Part shown: in pieces, positions 12,348 to 23,701 of the stretch
Numbering within the stretch: position 1 is the stretch's first letter
How the letters are laid out: each line of letters begins with the position of its first letter
Assembly: GCA_022496805.1 (NCBI GenBank)
Contig: CM040089.1
Span: forward strand, 43,880,372-43,944,371
DNA: 64,000 nt
From: Pohlia nutans
Lineage: Eukaryota; Streptophyta; Bryopsida; Bryales; Mniaceae
Reading direction: 5' to 3'
Notes under the pieces: model-generated
Seen by the model: the letters and a program-made list of their open reading frames with translations, nothing else
What the model was told of the DNA's origin: nothing
Databases searched by the model: none
Made by a program: the position numbers and the translations under genes

Positions 12348-12351
12348 TTAA

Positions 12352-13442
12352 AGGACATAGGGATTTTGTCATTTATGAGCAACATTTTCACCTCTTTATT
12401 TACATTTTTTTGTGAAATTATTTTTAGTATGTAATATTCTACACCAAAATGAAGCCAGAGATGTGATTTCTTATCCCAATTGACCACATTAGCAATTTTT
12501 TCCATTATTACAAAGTAGGTCATCAAAAAATGCTTCCAGGACTAGATTTTTGTTTTTCTTAGATTTGAATGACGGGATCAAACTAACATTAGAAAAAATT
12601 GGAACCAAAAAATCTATACATTCAAGGAAGTTGTTTGTTTTGATTTGTTTTGTTACGTTGAGATCTCGCCGACCGTGCTCCCGCCGGCTGCGTTCTTAGT
12701 ACTGTCGGAAAGCTCTCAACAAGGAGGGGTGCACGGAGTTTGTTTCATCGCGTTTGGACCTACGGTGTAAAAATTATGGATTTTTAGTCAAATTTCGTGA
12801 CGAGAAATTGAAATATATTATGAAAAATGGAATATGGGAGTTTTGATGTCATTCTTGGCATCGTCGGAAAGCTCTCGATGAGTATGGGTGTACCAAAGTC
12901 GTTTCGTAGCTTTTGGACCTATGGTGTGAAAGTTATGGATTTTCAATCGAATTTCGTCATCATCAATTGAATTAAATTGTGTATAAATTATTCTAAAAAG
13001 CAAAAGAAAAAGAAAAATCAAGGAGAACACGGGAAATATGGGGAACATGAGAAACACGGGAAGCACGAGGAACACGGGAAGCACGGGGAACACAGGGAGC
13101 ATGGGGGACATGTGGAACACAGGAAACATTTGGGCCTTAGGCCAACAGCACAGGGCCACACTAGTATAAATATTCATTTAACATACCTTGAAAAAAATAT
13201 CAACATGGTTGAACAAAATCTCATGGATTTTAGATGGTCACAGTTTGTTGACTTCAAAATACACAAATGTATTTGATGTGTATTTCTCACTTTATATTGA
13301 TTATTTTTGCGAATGAACAACTCCAATGGATGACTTGAACAATTTTGGAAGGGGTTTTTTTTTGGAGATTTGCTAAAAATGACATTTTCAACTACAACTT
13401 GGGAGCCAAAAGCCTTGCGAGGGTTTAGGTGTCCTTTAAGGG
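12352..13442. mobile_element. TTAA element family K, about 1.1 kb
   Basis: Shares TTAA 12348-12351 with the family A copy to its left; right TTAA 13443-13446 after GTCCTTTAAGGG. Outer parts match 26930-27474. The middle (about 12640-13170) is an extra segment absent from that copy and includes a GGAACACGGGAAGCAC-type tandem repeat at about 13023-13130. Confidence 0.75.
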
Positions 13443-13446
13443 TTAA

Positions 13447-14390
13447 TGGGGCTTCATGTTGTTTTTTTTTCAATGTTCCATTTGCATTATATATTGCACA
13501 GTATGATGGTGAAAAAGGGAATCTTAAAAATACTGGTAGCGTCAAAGTGAAAACTCCAAAATAATAATTATTCAATACATTAGTGTGGAACCAGTTATTA
13601 ACTTCCAATATTATCGTTAAAAGCATGCTTCCACATCAGTTGGATTGATGTTATGCAACTCTAACTTCTATTATATCTTCGGTAATGTCTTTTTGTTGGG
13701 AGAAAATATCCTTTTCAAAGGATCCTTGCCCCGCAACATTCCTCAATGTTAGACAATTCTTCTACTATGTCTAAAAGAAGGCCTTGTCAAACGATCTTTA
13801 TTCCAACATTTCTTCACTAGTTGGTGCAATTCACTACTTAGGTATGGGCATAATCGCCACTAATAGCAATTGAGCATACGGTAGCTACTATTATTAAACA
13901 TATATTATTCTTATTGGGTTACACCTCTTATTAGTCAACATGACCCAATTCAACGACACATTCCAGGGGAAAAAGAAATTTGAAGTTATCAGAGCATATT
14001 TTATTCCTAGATTTACATTATTTTTTTGCTTGGAATGGAAATGTAATTTAAATCAAATTACAAATAGATCGCAAATAGCATATATTGGCAATAATCAATG
14101 TAGTGTGCCCAACATAGAGACAAAATTTTCAAATTAGAAGATTATTTTGTAAAAGCAGGGAAAATACAAGTGCATATGTTGGTTGCATTAAATCCTTGTT
14201 TGGTGGTTACACCAACATTATTCCGTTAATGCGCCTATTTGCAACTCCTATCGAGGCTACTTTTATAAATTCAAACTGCAGTGTCATTAGAACTAGTCCA
14301 CCTCTAAATGCATATACTCCAAGACATACATATTTTCTTGCTGATTGTATTCAAGGTATTGCATATCGACATCTCATATTACTAACCAAG
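13447..14390. other. Unassigned AT-rich stretch
   Basis: Two plus-strand ORFs of 65 codons (13940-14137 and 14196-14393) have no recognisable domain. Possibly a decayed transposon; nothing else is seen. Confidence 0.35.
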
Positions 14391-14526
14391 TAGAATGGTG
14401 TACTTGAGGCACCAAACTATAGTGCCAGAGTTTGGTGCATGCCACAAGCTCATTTGGGTACTAGCTTGGAGCCCAAATGAGCCTCTCGCATTATAGCTTG
14501 GTGCCTCAAATACCCCTTTTCTACTG
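14391..14526. mobile_element. Small MITE with GTAGAA inverted ends
   Basis: Left end GTAGAATGGTGTACTTGAGG and right end the inverse of GTAGAAAAGGGGTATTTGAG, both followed by CACCAA. The two arms form a 136-bp hairpin. Confidence 0.65.
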
Positions 14527-14987
14527 CACCGATTATTGCCATTACTATGAGACACACTAATTGTTTTAAAATGGCTACATTTTTTTATGCAAGGTGAACA
14601 TTTTTACGATATATGTTTATGGACATTCTACTACATCAGTAGTACCAATATCTTTGACATTGGTAAAAATATTTGCCTTATGTAAAAGTTATCATAACAT
14701 TCTTAAGTAGTAGGGTATTGCACCGCCTACTGCTTGGTTGGCTTTTTACTGATACAATAACTTTCTTTGGAACATGGAGTGAAAGATGACACTTGCCATT
14801 ATATGAGGGAATTTAGTAGGAAGCAAGCAAGTAAGACCAACTTAAGATGTGAAAACAAAGAGCATCCAAGAACATCAGAGAAAATCTTGGAAACTTTAGT
14901 AGGGGTACAAAGTCTAGGGCTTAAGAATGTTATGATAGCCTTGAGTAAATAGTTAGTGTGTTTCACAGTAATGGCAATAATCGGTGC
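14527..14987. mobile_element. Repeat with 35-bp inverted ends TGCACCGATTATTGCCATTA
   Basis: Left TGCACCGATTATTGCCATTA and right its inverse (TAATGGCAATAATCGGTGCA) enclose 460 bp. The interior (about 14700-14960) is homologous, inverted, to the DNA on both sides of the nested insertions at 20.8-22.3 kb, and so serves as an empty-site reference. Confidence 0.75.
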
Positions 14988-15029
14988 AGTGCTAATATGT
15001 TATTGTGGATTAAAACTCATTGATTATAG

Positions 15030-15250
15030 CATAGCATAATAGAGGAGTGCAATGGAGCACCCTTTTGAAAACTGGATCGAAAGAGAATATTCACTTAGAT
15101 TCACTTTTCTAAGTAATGAAGGAATGCCATTTGTATTCCATAAATTTTGAGACTACCATGTCATCGCCACGTAAACTTAGTTTCTAATTGTAACTAGACC
15201 GTGGTCCCATTGCAAAAGGGTGTTGGCTCCCATTGCTCTATTATGCTATG
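15030..15250. mobile_element. MITE B (CATAGCATAATAGAG ends)
   Basis: 221 bp with ends CATAGCATAATAGAG and CTCTATTATGCTATG, the same length as the copy at 47719-47939 but in the other orientation. It lies 3' of the p24 gene. Confidence 0.85.
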
Positions 15251-15659
15251 AGCATATACATGGTTTTGAAAGAACTTTATTTAGTCTAAAACATTTCACC
15301 ATGTTTTGTGTTCAGCCAGCCAGTGCAGCTGGTTTCGCATCAAGCTTGACCTGCCGGTGCATGAGATCATTAAGCTGCTGATTTCTCACTTTTGAATGAA
15401 GCAGATTTTCACTGATACAGAACCAACCTTTGGCAATGATGCAGATAATCCTCCAAACTTGCACTATCCCAATCACAAAACATCTTCAAGATGGAGTTTC
15501 ATGAACTGGGTAAAATAAAATAAAAAAAGCTCAAATTAAGTTTTATAATATATGTCAGCCGCACACTCTTTTAGGACATAAGCTACACATGTCAATATAG
15601 CAGCATGGACTGATTACTGCTTTTCATGGGCTAATTCAATTTTGATGAAGCTCTGGCTA

Positions 15660-18059
15660 TCAAACTCTATTGTATCCAAGGCGCTTGTCAAAAAGCTTCC
15701 GAATGAGGTACACTTGACCCAGGCTTACACCCACCAGGCACACATACTCCCCTACTGTGTAGCTTATCAACCGCCTGTTGGTGCTCTCGTTTGCTGAACC
15801 ACAACAGACACACAGTTGATGAGCTGCTGTAACGCTGAATATGATGGAAAAATATCATTGATTGACGCAGCCTTCTCAGATAGCATGCACACATCTTAGT
15901 AAATAACAGGGTTCTCAAAAAATAAGACTGTTTTCGGAACTTTTAAGGTATATTTGCACTAGGTGTTAGAAATGATTCTAAAAGTGTACCTAAATTCATT
16001 TCTAAGTCCCTCACTAACATCACTCTTAACCCTTAAAGGACCAAGGATTCATAGTTTTAAAATGACAAATTCAATTGATCATATTGTGAAAAATATAATT
16101 AAGATAGGACCAGATTATATATCACTGGAATCAGTGAAGAACATTGCATGTGTTGATCAAAAGACAAATAAATTTGAATAAAAGGAAGTCTACATATGAC
16201 CTACGGTATTCAAAACTGCTATAAAAAACATGAGGCCCAATTTGGGCTTCTTGGTCCTTTAGGGGTTAATACCAAGTGAGAACACACCTTAGATAACATC
16301 ATAAAGAAAAACTCCCCCATGATCCCCTATGGTCAAAATGATCATACAGAGGTCTCCTTATATATCATGGGGTGGCCTTCATATAATCACAATGAGCATA
16401 GACAGACCTCTTTATAAAGCATAGGGAAGATTCTTTATATGATGTTTTCCTGAAACAGTCCAGTTTTGCTGAAAAATCTGTTAAAATAGATCTAATAAGA
16501 TGGGTGCGTTGTCAAAGAAATGATTTATCTGAGCATCTACACAGACGAAGAGTGCACAGTAGCAAAGAAGAAACCAACTCACTTGTACGATGGCGAAGGT
16601 CACGAGCTTTCAAGTAGATCTGCTCTGCAGACACGGCTGCCAGAGCTTCCCGAAGTTGCGCGATCTTGACATTCACAGGCTTCAAATGTTCTGCAAAACA
16701 GTGATTTTTTTTTGTCAGGAGATAGTTTAGCATTTTTGCTACTTTTCCATGGCTTGAAGAGCAATCCAGGCTCCTTGGATGCTCTTTTCATATTAATATA
16801 TACAGGTAATATCAGGGTAATACACATGTGCTACCTAGGTGCTACTTAGGCAATACCTGGGTGATACCTAGGTTTAAAGAGGCTACACATCTTCATCTTG
16901 TATCAATTAGCCAGCCCAAATTTTATGTAGCAATTTGGCTTAAATTAGATTTAAAAAAATCACTGTGCAAAACAGCTTCCAAAACATTACAAAAAACATC
17001 CACCAGCAAACATTCATGTATGTACTAATTGCAATTAGCATTCAAAGATGGCGAGATTTGAGTTGCACCGTCTTTTGCAAGGTCCGCAATGCCTGGAATG
17101 TGGCCAACGTGGATGTGGAACGAGATCGTTTCGGGCGTAGGCGCGGGGTTGTTGAAGCAGAACTTGTACAAACCCCGTTGATGAGCTTGGAACTCAAACT
17201 TCTGCCCTTCGTTGGCAAAGATACTTGTCACCTTCGTACCCGAGGGACTTGTCACCTGCCATCGCCTTTCAAAAATTAGTCCGTCACCTTAGGGTTCAAC
17301 CTTCGGCTTTACAACCTCCCTAACAATGCAGTTTAGATTTTTCCGCAAGAAGGATCGCTACTCTTAAGCAGTGATCTGTCCGAACAGAATTTAATCAATT
17401 GTGTTCCAATGAAACACTGAGAATCGGAAAGGAACGAAGAGACTAGAAGGCCGAGGTAATTGCGCAATTTGAGTCCACGTCTGGGACTGCTGCTTCCACC
17501 GAACGAAACCCTAAGTGAGGTTGCCTTTTTGACACCCAAGTCCTCCAAGAAGACCAGTTCAACTTTGTCCGCAAGAAGGATCGCTACAGAGTTGGAACCA
17601 ATTGAATTCCCTAGTCGAATGAAACACACAGAGGCGGAACGGAACAAAGATACAAGAAGGTACGATTCCGCGCAATTTGAACGAAACCCTAAGTGAATTA
17701 ATTTGCCTTTTTCAACACTAAGACGACAGTCTCTGCTTCAATAAGGACAACAATGTCAGAGCAATCAATCGAGGAATGCATTGTTCTCTCCGCCGGCTCA
17801 CAGAAAGAGCCGAAGGAAAGAGAAATGCACGTTGATTTGATTTTACGCGTACCACAAGCTCGACCCCAGGCTCATCGCTCCATGCAAGCCCGTGATCGAT
17901 CACCACGAAGCTACCCGAAACCAAATCGCCGTCAAACTCCACTTCCTCGTGGACGCACTCCTGGTTCATGATCGTCGTCATCAACGCTTCCACACAACTT
18001 AGTCCTAACCCCAGCAACAACATCAAGACGGTCAAGAAACTCCATTTCCCTGGCGCCAT
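15660..18059 (-). CDS. p24-beta-3 (emp24/GOLD, TMED) cargo receptor, 4 exons
   Basis: Exons on the minus strand: 18059-17853, 17255-17069, 16690-16583 and 15793-15660. Phases agree and the product is 211 residues, the usual p24 length. Residues 1-26 are a signal peptide (core LTVLMLLLGLGLS). A GOLD domain follows with paired cysteines (NQECVHEE and YKFCFNN) and the typical VTSPSGTKV and HVGHIPG. Then come a helical region (DEHLKPVNVKIAQLREAL), RTNESTNRR, one membrane helix (about VGEYVCLVGVSLGQVYLI) and a cytosolic tail RKLFDKRLGYNRV. The tail and YTVGEY resemble Arabidopsis p24-beta-3. By family knowledge it cycles between ER and Golgi in COPII/COPI carriers as a cargo adaptor; LF in the tail suits ER export. 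Exon 4 reads in frame only with the acceptor at 15794. The last 190 bp of intron 2 is a dispersed repeat. Confidence 0.93.
16030..16265. mobile_element. TTAA MITE family A
   Basis: TTAA at 16026-16029 and 16266-16269. Ends CCCTTAAAGGACC and GGTCCTTTAGGGG. 236 bp, in the 3' part of p24 intron 3, which runs from 16582 to 15794. Confidence 0.9.
16691..16885 (-). repeat. Dispersed 190-bp repeat, copy 1, ending at the p24 exon 3 splice acceptor
   Basis: On the minus strand this reads CTCTTTAAACCTAGG, CACCTAGGTAGCACATGTG, GAGCATCCAAGGAGCCT, GAAGCCATGG-like and AAAAATGCTAAACT in order. The same order with only small differences lies at 45378-45575 on the plus strand. Here the repeat runs up to the polypyrimidine tract and CAG used by exon 3, so the functional acceptor may be repeat-derived (inference). 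Confidence 0.8.
17335..17730. repeat. Imperfect tandem duplication inside p24 intron 1
   Basis: CCGCAAGAAGGATCGCTAC occurs at about 17342 and 17570, and GAACGAAACCCTAAGTGA at about 17502 and 17680. The first is followed by an AATGAAACAC block at a similar distance in both copies. This implies duplication of about 200 bp within the intron. No coding content seen. Confidence 0.65.
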
Positions 18060-18826
18060 GGCCGCCCTCTCCGATCAAAGTTCAATCTCTCAGGCTATGA
18101 AAGAACAAGAAAATCTATCAACACAGAACCGAACAAGAAAGAAATTGATGAGTCGCTCGCTCCACTCTACTCCCCACTGTAAGTTGCTTCTGGAAGCCAG
18201 AAAGTCAAAAGTGACTGCAAGCTCGCAATCATGAAGTTCGGCCTGTGTCATGCATGCAGGAGGCCTATCAATTTAATATCAATAACTCAAAGTGCTTTGA
18301 TTCTTATCAAAGAGACGTTCGTGGAATGACAAGAACCCGTGCTTCCTGTAGAACTTAATGCAGAATCTTTTCCTGGCTCGGAATATTCTCGATCAACACC
18401 CGTGTGTTGTTCGGATTTGAGGTTAGTTACGACAGAGCAGAAGGTTTGCGCGACTCTTTGATAGCAAAGGATTTTTCATTACAAGAGTAATCACAAGTAC
18501 AACCAGCCATGCTCGAGAGGGATTTGAGATGGCGATAATCAACAAGCAAATCCTGATACTATAAACTGTTTGCTTATGCACAAAACAGAACTTAATCCTC
18601 GTCTCAGACAGCATTTCCGATTTCGTTGCATCTCGAGCTATGTCCGAATATGCACTGTGGCGCCGTGTACTGTATATTGCTATTGTCGAAGAAATTAAAA
18701 CCGCCATGAATCTGGCTCCGACCTTCCGATCTCACTTCCATCTTGTTATTTCACATCACTGTAAGGTGCTTGATTGCTTGAGAACTCGGTGCAGCAATGT
18801 ATTGTCAGGCGAGTCCTAATTTCAAA
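18060..18826. other. Between p24 start and nodulin-related stop
   Basis: Contains the p24 promoter/leader and the 3' end of the next gene. ORFs are short and unrecognised. Confidence 0.45.
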
Positions 18827-19819
18827 TCAATACTGATTGTTGTCATAGGCAGAGGATGGAGGGCGAGCTCCTTGTTGCTGGTCTGGAGCGTAATCGTCAG
18901 TGCTTGGGGCGTTCAAAGAGCCAGAATCAGCCTGCAACACAATCCTCTTCGTCAGATTCCTGTCAAAATGCACATTTCCGAAATTCTCACACTTTTTTTT
19001 AACATGCTGTGATGCTTCGGACATGACTTACAGTCTGATCAGCAGGAGATTGATAGTCAACAGTCTGATCAGACGTATTGTTCGAGGGGGGAGCCTGCGA
19101 GTTGGGAACTTGAGTTGCAGGTGGAGCTCCTCCAGCAGCGGATCCGGACTGGCCCTGTCCTGAGTACTTGTTGAGGTAATCCTCAGCTTGGTTGATGTAA
19201 GTCCCGTAGGTACCTTGGTCCAAGTTTCCGTGTGCAACCAATCCTCCGAGAAGATCCGAGGCAGCTCCTGCTCACCATTAACATTGAAACTGTTAACCCT
19301 TGCATGACCGACCTTAGTTTAGAGAGAATAATGGGGAAAACTTTAGATTTTGACCACCAAAAGAAGAGTGGATTGGTGGTTTGGAAAGCTGCTGAAGAAG
19401 CGAGGCTAGATTGCGCCGTTTTTAATTACCTTTAAGGCGTGAGTACCTTCTCATCATCAAACATAACTTGCAGAATGATCATCGTATGTTTGAAGCAAAG
19501 ACATACCTGCAAGCTGAGTAGGATCGACTTTCTGTCCTTGAGCCGCCCCGTACAGCAACTGCAGGCAAAACCAATTGATCTCAATACCAAAATCGGGGAA
19601 TCAAAAGAGCTTGAACACGACAATATTAACCAGCCATTTGCGGTATTAATTCATTAGCTCCACATATACCTCGCCGCTTTGCATCAACTCTGAGTTGGTA
19701 GGAGCAGTGCGACCGCCGGGCAAGCTCGCAGGCGCCTGACTCCCGCCATCAGAACCGGTCGTCGGTGTGTTCGTGTTGGCCGAGGCGGCGAACTCCTGAG
19801 CCTGCTTGAAGAAATTCAT
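18827..19819 (-). CDS. Nodulin-related (NRP1-like) small protein, 4 coding exons
   Basis: Coding exons on the minus strand: 19819-19670, 19558-19507, 19267-19032 and 18931-18827, all GT-AG and in phase, giving 180 residues. It starts MNFFKQAQEFAASA. The middle has LLYGAAQGQKVDP, GAASDLLGGLVAHG and TYINQAEDYLNKYSGQ, the alternating helical blocks ending in an AEDYLxKY motif that I associate with plant nodulin-related proteins. The C-terminal 90 residues are low-complexity, rich in Pro, Ser, Gln and Asn, with no membrane segment or signal peptide. Family members are linked to stress responses; the biochemical role is unknown. The 5' leader has its own intron (donor at 20029, acceptor CAG directly before the ATG), so the splice junction abuts the start codon. 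The family name is fairly sure, the function not. Confidence 0.8.
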
Positions 19820-20029
19820 CTGCCAAACGCCACAAATTAAAAAAATTCGTCATCCTCAATGTATCCTCTCAAAATTTTCTGAAACTCCACATTAAATAGT
19901 ACACACTTCAATTACGAAAAAACGTCACAACAGCTTTCTATTCATGTACATCCGTCCACAAAGACCTGCGAATTTATCAACAAAAGTAAATAGTATCACC
20001 AGCAACGGTTAATATTCTCATCAACGTAC

Positions 20030-20125
20030 CTTGACTGAAAGTAGAAAAAAAGCGGGTCCAAACGTCGAGACTGGCAGCGCGAGATGGACAAGTCAGAAAC
20101 GATGGAGCGAAGACAGCTGGTGCTC
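20030..20125 (-). other. Non-coding 5' leader exon of the nodulin-related gene
   Basis: On the minus strand this ends TTTCAGTCAAG followed by a strong donor GTACGT at 20029. The intron runs to 19820, ending TTTGGCAG, with ATG at 19819. The upstream limit is inferred from the TATA-like box at 20148-20155. Confidence 0.55.
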
Positions 20126-20147
20126 TACCACCGAGGTAGAGATGAGG

Positions 20148-20155
20148 TTATATAG
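20148..20155 (-). promoter_or_regulatory. TATA-like box
   Basis: CTATATAA on the minus strand, inside CACCTATATAACCTC. It lies about 120 bp upstream of the leader donor site at 20029, a suitable place to drive the nodulin-related transcript. Confidence 0.5.
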
Positions 20156-20844
20156 GTGACAGCCACAACGAGGAAGACGAAGTAGACAGGCTATGGCGAA
20201 GCAGTAGGAAAGGTGCTGCGACAAAAAAGCCAAAAAAAAACAAAAAACAAAAGAGGAGCGGGAATCTACCCTCGAGATCCGATCGGCACCAGATATTTGG
20301 TGTTCTCGATTTACCGTCCGATCGATGCATCATCTCCCTCCCTCCCTCCCTCGCTGATCATGAGCCCCGCGACGATAGCAGCAGTCAACCGTCCAATACT
20401 CCTAAAATTAGGCCGCGTCTCACTGTTCAAGAAATGCAACGTGTGAAAAGCTTTTCGTCAAGTTCTCATTGCCCGGAGCGTCAAATCACTCCTCCGACAT
20501 TGTACTCAACTGAATCAGCAGTGGTCCAGTGGACTTAACTTACTTTTTCCAATGCAACGTAATAAGTTCCATGGACTTTCGCAAGAAGATGAAGGCGGTT
20601 GATCGATTGTAAGTGAAATTTGTGCTCCTCGATCAGCAGGTACATTTCATCGTCGGTGTCATCAATAGTCTTACACAAAACAAACTACAGTAATAATTTC
20701 TGATCAATGCCATCGGCATCATCATGCATGACGCAAAAGAATGAAACAACAGTGCTGTTTCACTTCACTTGGAGCAAGCAATAATTTGAGCGCCATTCAT
20801 TGCTCGTCTGGAAGAGTTTCTCAGTCCTCTTTTCCATAATATTG
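20156..20844. other. Gene-poor stretch upstream of the nodulin-related gene
   Basis: Promoter-side DNA with a CCTCCCTCCCTC tract near 20335 and short ORFs only. I recognise no gene. Confidence 0.5.
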
Positions 20845-20848
20845 TTAA

Positions 20849-21413
20849 CCCCTAAAGGTCACAAGGTGTCCCTGGAATTGACAATTTGAGAAAAACCATT
20901 ATAAAGTATTGTTTCGAGGAATATTTTGGAATTGATATACAATGAAAGTTGTAAATTTTGAATTTTAGATTCCATCCATATGGTTAGATTCACCAATGCT
21001 ATCACCAATATTTTGTTATAAAATTTGAAAGTTAAAATTCAAAATTCCTTCAAAATTTGATTACAAACAAAATATTAATAATTTTTGAGTAAAAAATGTT
21101 GAAATGAGATACTCTTGACATGGTGATTTTTTGAAATTTTTGTGTTCCTTAAATCTATGACCTCATTTTTGCATGGCCACTTTTGAACTAAAGTCAATGC
21201 AATTTTGGCTTGGTCAAAATTTCACATACTTATACGTTTGTAATTTTAGAGAAGTATGTACTCTAATAACACCAAATCCAACCGTTGGATAGGACAACAA
21301 CTTGATGAAGTATCTCTAAAAAATGTTTCATGGTGAAGAGGTTCATGAGGAAGGAGATATGGATGAAAACAATCATCCATCAACCCCACAGGGTTCGGTT
21401 GGGCCTTTAAGGA
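20849..21413. mobile_element. TTAA MITE family F with empty-site proof
   Basis: TTAA at 20845-20848 and 21414-21417; ends CCCCTAAAGGTCACAAGG and GGGCCTTTAAGGA; 565 bp. The paralogous sequence near 14932 has one TTAA in CATAACATTCTTAAGCCCTA (inverse strand), matching both flanks here. Confidence 0.92.
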
Positions 21414-21442
21414 TTAAGCCCTAGACTTTGTACCCCTACTGG

Positions 21443-22264
21443 GCGTTTATATGATACGGTCCACTAGAATTCTTGTCCCCGTGCACTCATTTGAGGATTT
21501 TGAGAATTTGAAAAATCCATTTGAGAGAGAGAAAAATATTTTTGTGAAATCTAAAGTGGTAGGATGGACCGTACCGATAAAAGAGAAAAAAGAATTGATA
21601 GAAAATTAAAAATTTGGCATTATATTTTAATGGAGGATGAAACAAAGGGTAAACTAGTGCATTGTCACAATGCATAATATGCACTCTAATTTCTAAAAGA
21701 GAAGGAGAACAGAGGGTTGTGAATGGAATTTTGAGCTATGAATTTTTCCAGTGTTCAAATATGTGAAGAAACATATCTTCCAATTTTTTCAAATTTTTTT
21801 GAATTGATGAAAGTTTCAAATTTTAAAATGTGTTATTTTTGGGAGGGATGAATTGTTTCTCTATTTTAAAAAACTTTTTTGATGGATTTCTTTTTTGAAT
21901 GTACTTGAGAATTAAATTATGCAAGTTGGCTTATTTTTAGATTTTTTAATATAGAATCAAATATGAACTATATTTACATTCAAAGTTTGATCATAAATTG
22001 GTAAAACTGTTATTAAAATGGGACTTTTGATATTCAAAATCTTCAACATAAAATCATTTTAACATTCTAAAATTTTATTTTTTAGATAATATGTACATAA
22101 ATCTAGAAGTTGGTTCACTCATTTTTCATTGAATCATTGCTACATATTTTTCAAATTGGTTTGAAAGTTAGCTTTTTAAACAAAATGCTCAAAGTGCACA
22201 AATGTGCACCAAAATGTAGTTAGTTTACCAAGAGGAGTTAGTGGACCGTACCATACAAACGCCC
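21443..22264. mobile_element. 822-bp element with 25-bp inverted ends, TACT duplication
   Basis: Left GGGCGTTTATATGATACGGT and right the inverse of GGGCGTTTGTATGGTACGGT, each followed by CCACT. Flanked by TACT (21439-21442 and 22265-22268). The paralogue near 14905 reads CCCCTACTAAAGTTTCC on the inverse strand, with no element. Superfamily not assigned. Confidence 0.85.
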
Positions 22265-22545
22265 TACTAAAGTTTCCAAGATTCTCTCCGATGCTCTTTC
22301 TTTTCACATCTTAAGTTTGTCTTACTTGCTTGACTCCTACTAAATTCCCTCATATAATGGCAAGTGTCATCTTTCACTCTAGTTCCAAGAAAAGTTATTG
22401 TATCAGTAAAGATCAAATGAAGCAATAGGCGGTGCAAAACCCTACTATTATAGAATGTAATGCAAATTTTGTGAAGCAGAAGCATTGGACTGCAATTGTT
22501 GAAAGGGAAGGAGGCCAATAGCATCAACACAAACAACACAAACAA
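22265..22545. repeat. Second copy of the 14.7-kb repeat interior
   Basis: Inverse of about 14700-14905 (CTAAAGTTTCCAAGATTCTC, AATTCCCTCATATAATGGCA, AGTTATTGTATCAGTA). It is the host of the two insertions at 20849-21413 and 21443-22264. Confidence 0.75.
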
Positions 22546-22720
22546 CAATGAAGTGAGAAAGTTATATCTACAACGAAGTGAGAAAGTTACATTTACAATG
22601 AAGTGAGAAAGTTACATCTACAATGAAGTGAGAAAGTTACATCTACAATAAAGTGAGAAATTTACGTTTATAATAAAGTGAGAAAGTTACATCTACAATG
22701 AAGTGAAAAAGTTACATCTA
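22546..22720 (+). repeat. Seven tandem 25-bp repeats
   Basis: Seven units of the type CAATGAAGTGAGAAAGTTAC plus ATCTA, 25 bp each, with few changes. The Tc1-type element at 22721 is inserted at the TA closing the last unit. Confidence 0.9.
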
Positions 22721-23697
22721 CAGTGGGGTCCAACATGGAATGGCGTTTTTGGTTTCGCAGTGAGAAAAATTTCAGTACTGCCAATTTTGAAAGCCTCCCG
22801 AGAGCTCAAATATTGGTATTTTACCACAAAATTTTTACCAGAGACTTATCTTTAAGTTAATTATATGTATGCCAAATTTCAAGGCCAAAAGATTCACCCA
22901 AAAAAGTTATTCAGAATCTACCAACATTGGTAGCTGTGGAAATGTTTTCACTGCTGCCAACTTTGACAGCCTCCCAAAGATTGAATTAATTTTTTTTTTG
23001 CCATAAAATTCTAGGAAAAAAAACTTCTTTATGTTAATAACCTATGATAAAAATTTCAAGGCCAAAAGATTAATACAAAAAACGATATTAACAATCTACC
23101 AACATGTGTAGTTGTGGGAAACAATGGGGGAAACTACACACATTGGTAGATTGTAAATAATTTTCTTTGTATAGATTTTTTGACCTTGAAATTTGGCATG
23201 AATGATTTTTTCATAAAGAGCATGTTGTACCAAAAATTTCATGGTAAATAGACAATTTCTCAACCGTAGGGAGGGTGTCAAAGTTGGTAGCAAATTTTCC
23301 CCCATTGTTTCCCAAAACTACACATGTTGGTAGATTGTCAATATCTTTTTTGTATTAATCTTCTGGCCTTGAAATTTTTATCATATGTTATTAACATAAA
23401 GAAGTTCTTTTTCCAATAATTTCATGGCAAAAAAAAATTAATTCAATCTTTGGGAGGTTGTCAAAGTTGGCAGCAGTGAATAACTACCAATGTTGGTAGA
23501 TTTTGAATAACGTTTTTTTGGTGAATCTTTTGGCCTTGAAATTTGGCATACATATAATTAACTTAAAGATAAGTCTCTGGTAAAAATTTTATGGTAAAAT
23601 ACCAATATTTGAGCTCTCGGGAGGCTTTCAAAGTTGGCAGTACTGAAATTTTTTTCACTGCGAAACCAAAAACGCCATTCCATGTTGGACCCCACTG
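22721..23697. mobile_element. 977-bp palindromic Tc1/mariner-type element (TA target)
   Basis: Ends CAGTGGGGTCCAACATGGAA and its inverse, flanked by TA (22719-22720 and 23698-23699). The tandem repeat host reads ATCTACAATG when empty. Inverted arms of about 420 bp nearly meet in the middle, so it encodes nothing and must be moved in trans, if at all. Confidence 0.85.
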
Positions 23698-23701
23698 TAC
23701 A

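Noticed and set aside
15660..15710. Frameshift in p24
   Set aside because: It first looked as if two frames were needed, but using the acceptor TTCAG at 15794 resolves everything into one frame.
15688..15918. Alternative 76-codon reading of the last p24 exon
   Set aside because: The frame starting at the acceptor before 15793 gives the family-typical TM segment and RKLFDKRLGYNRV tail; the other frame does not.
22546..22720. CRISPR-like array
   Set aside because: The 25-bp units are directly adjacent with no spacers, in a plant genome; a simple tandem repeat.
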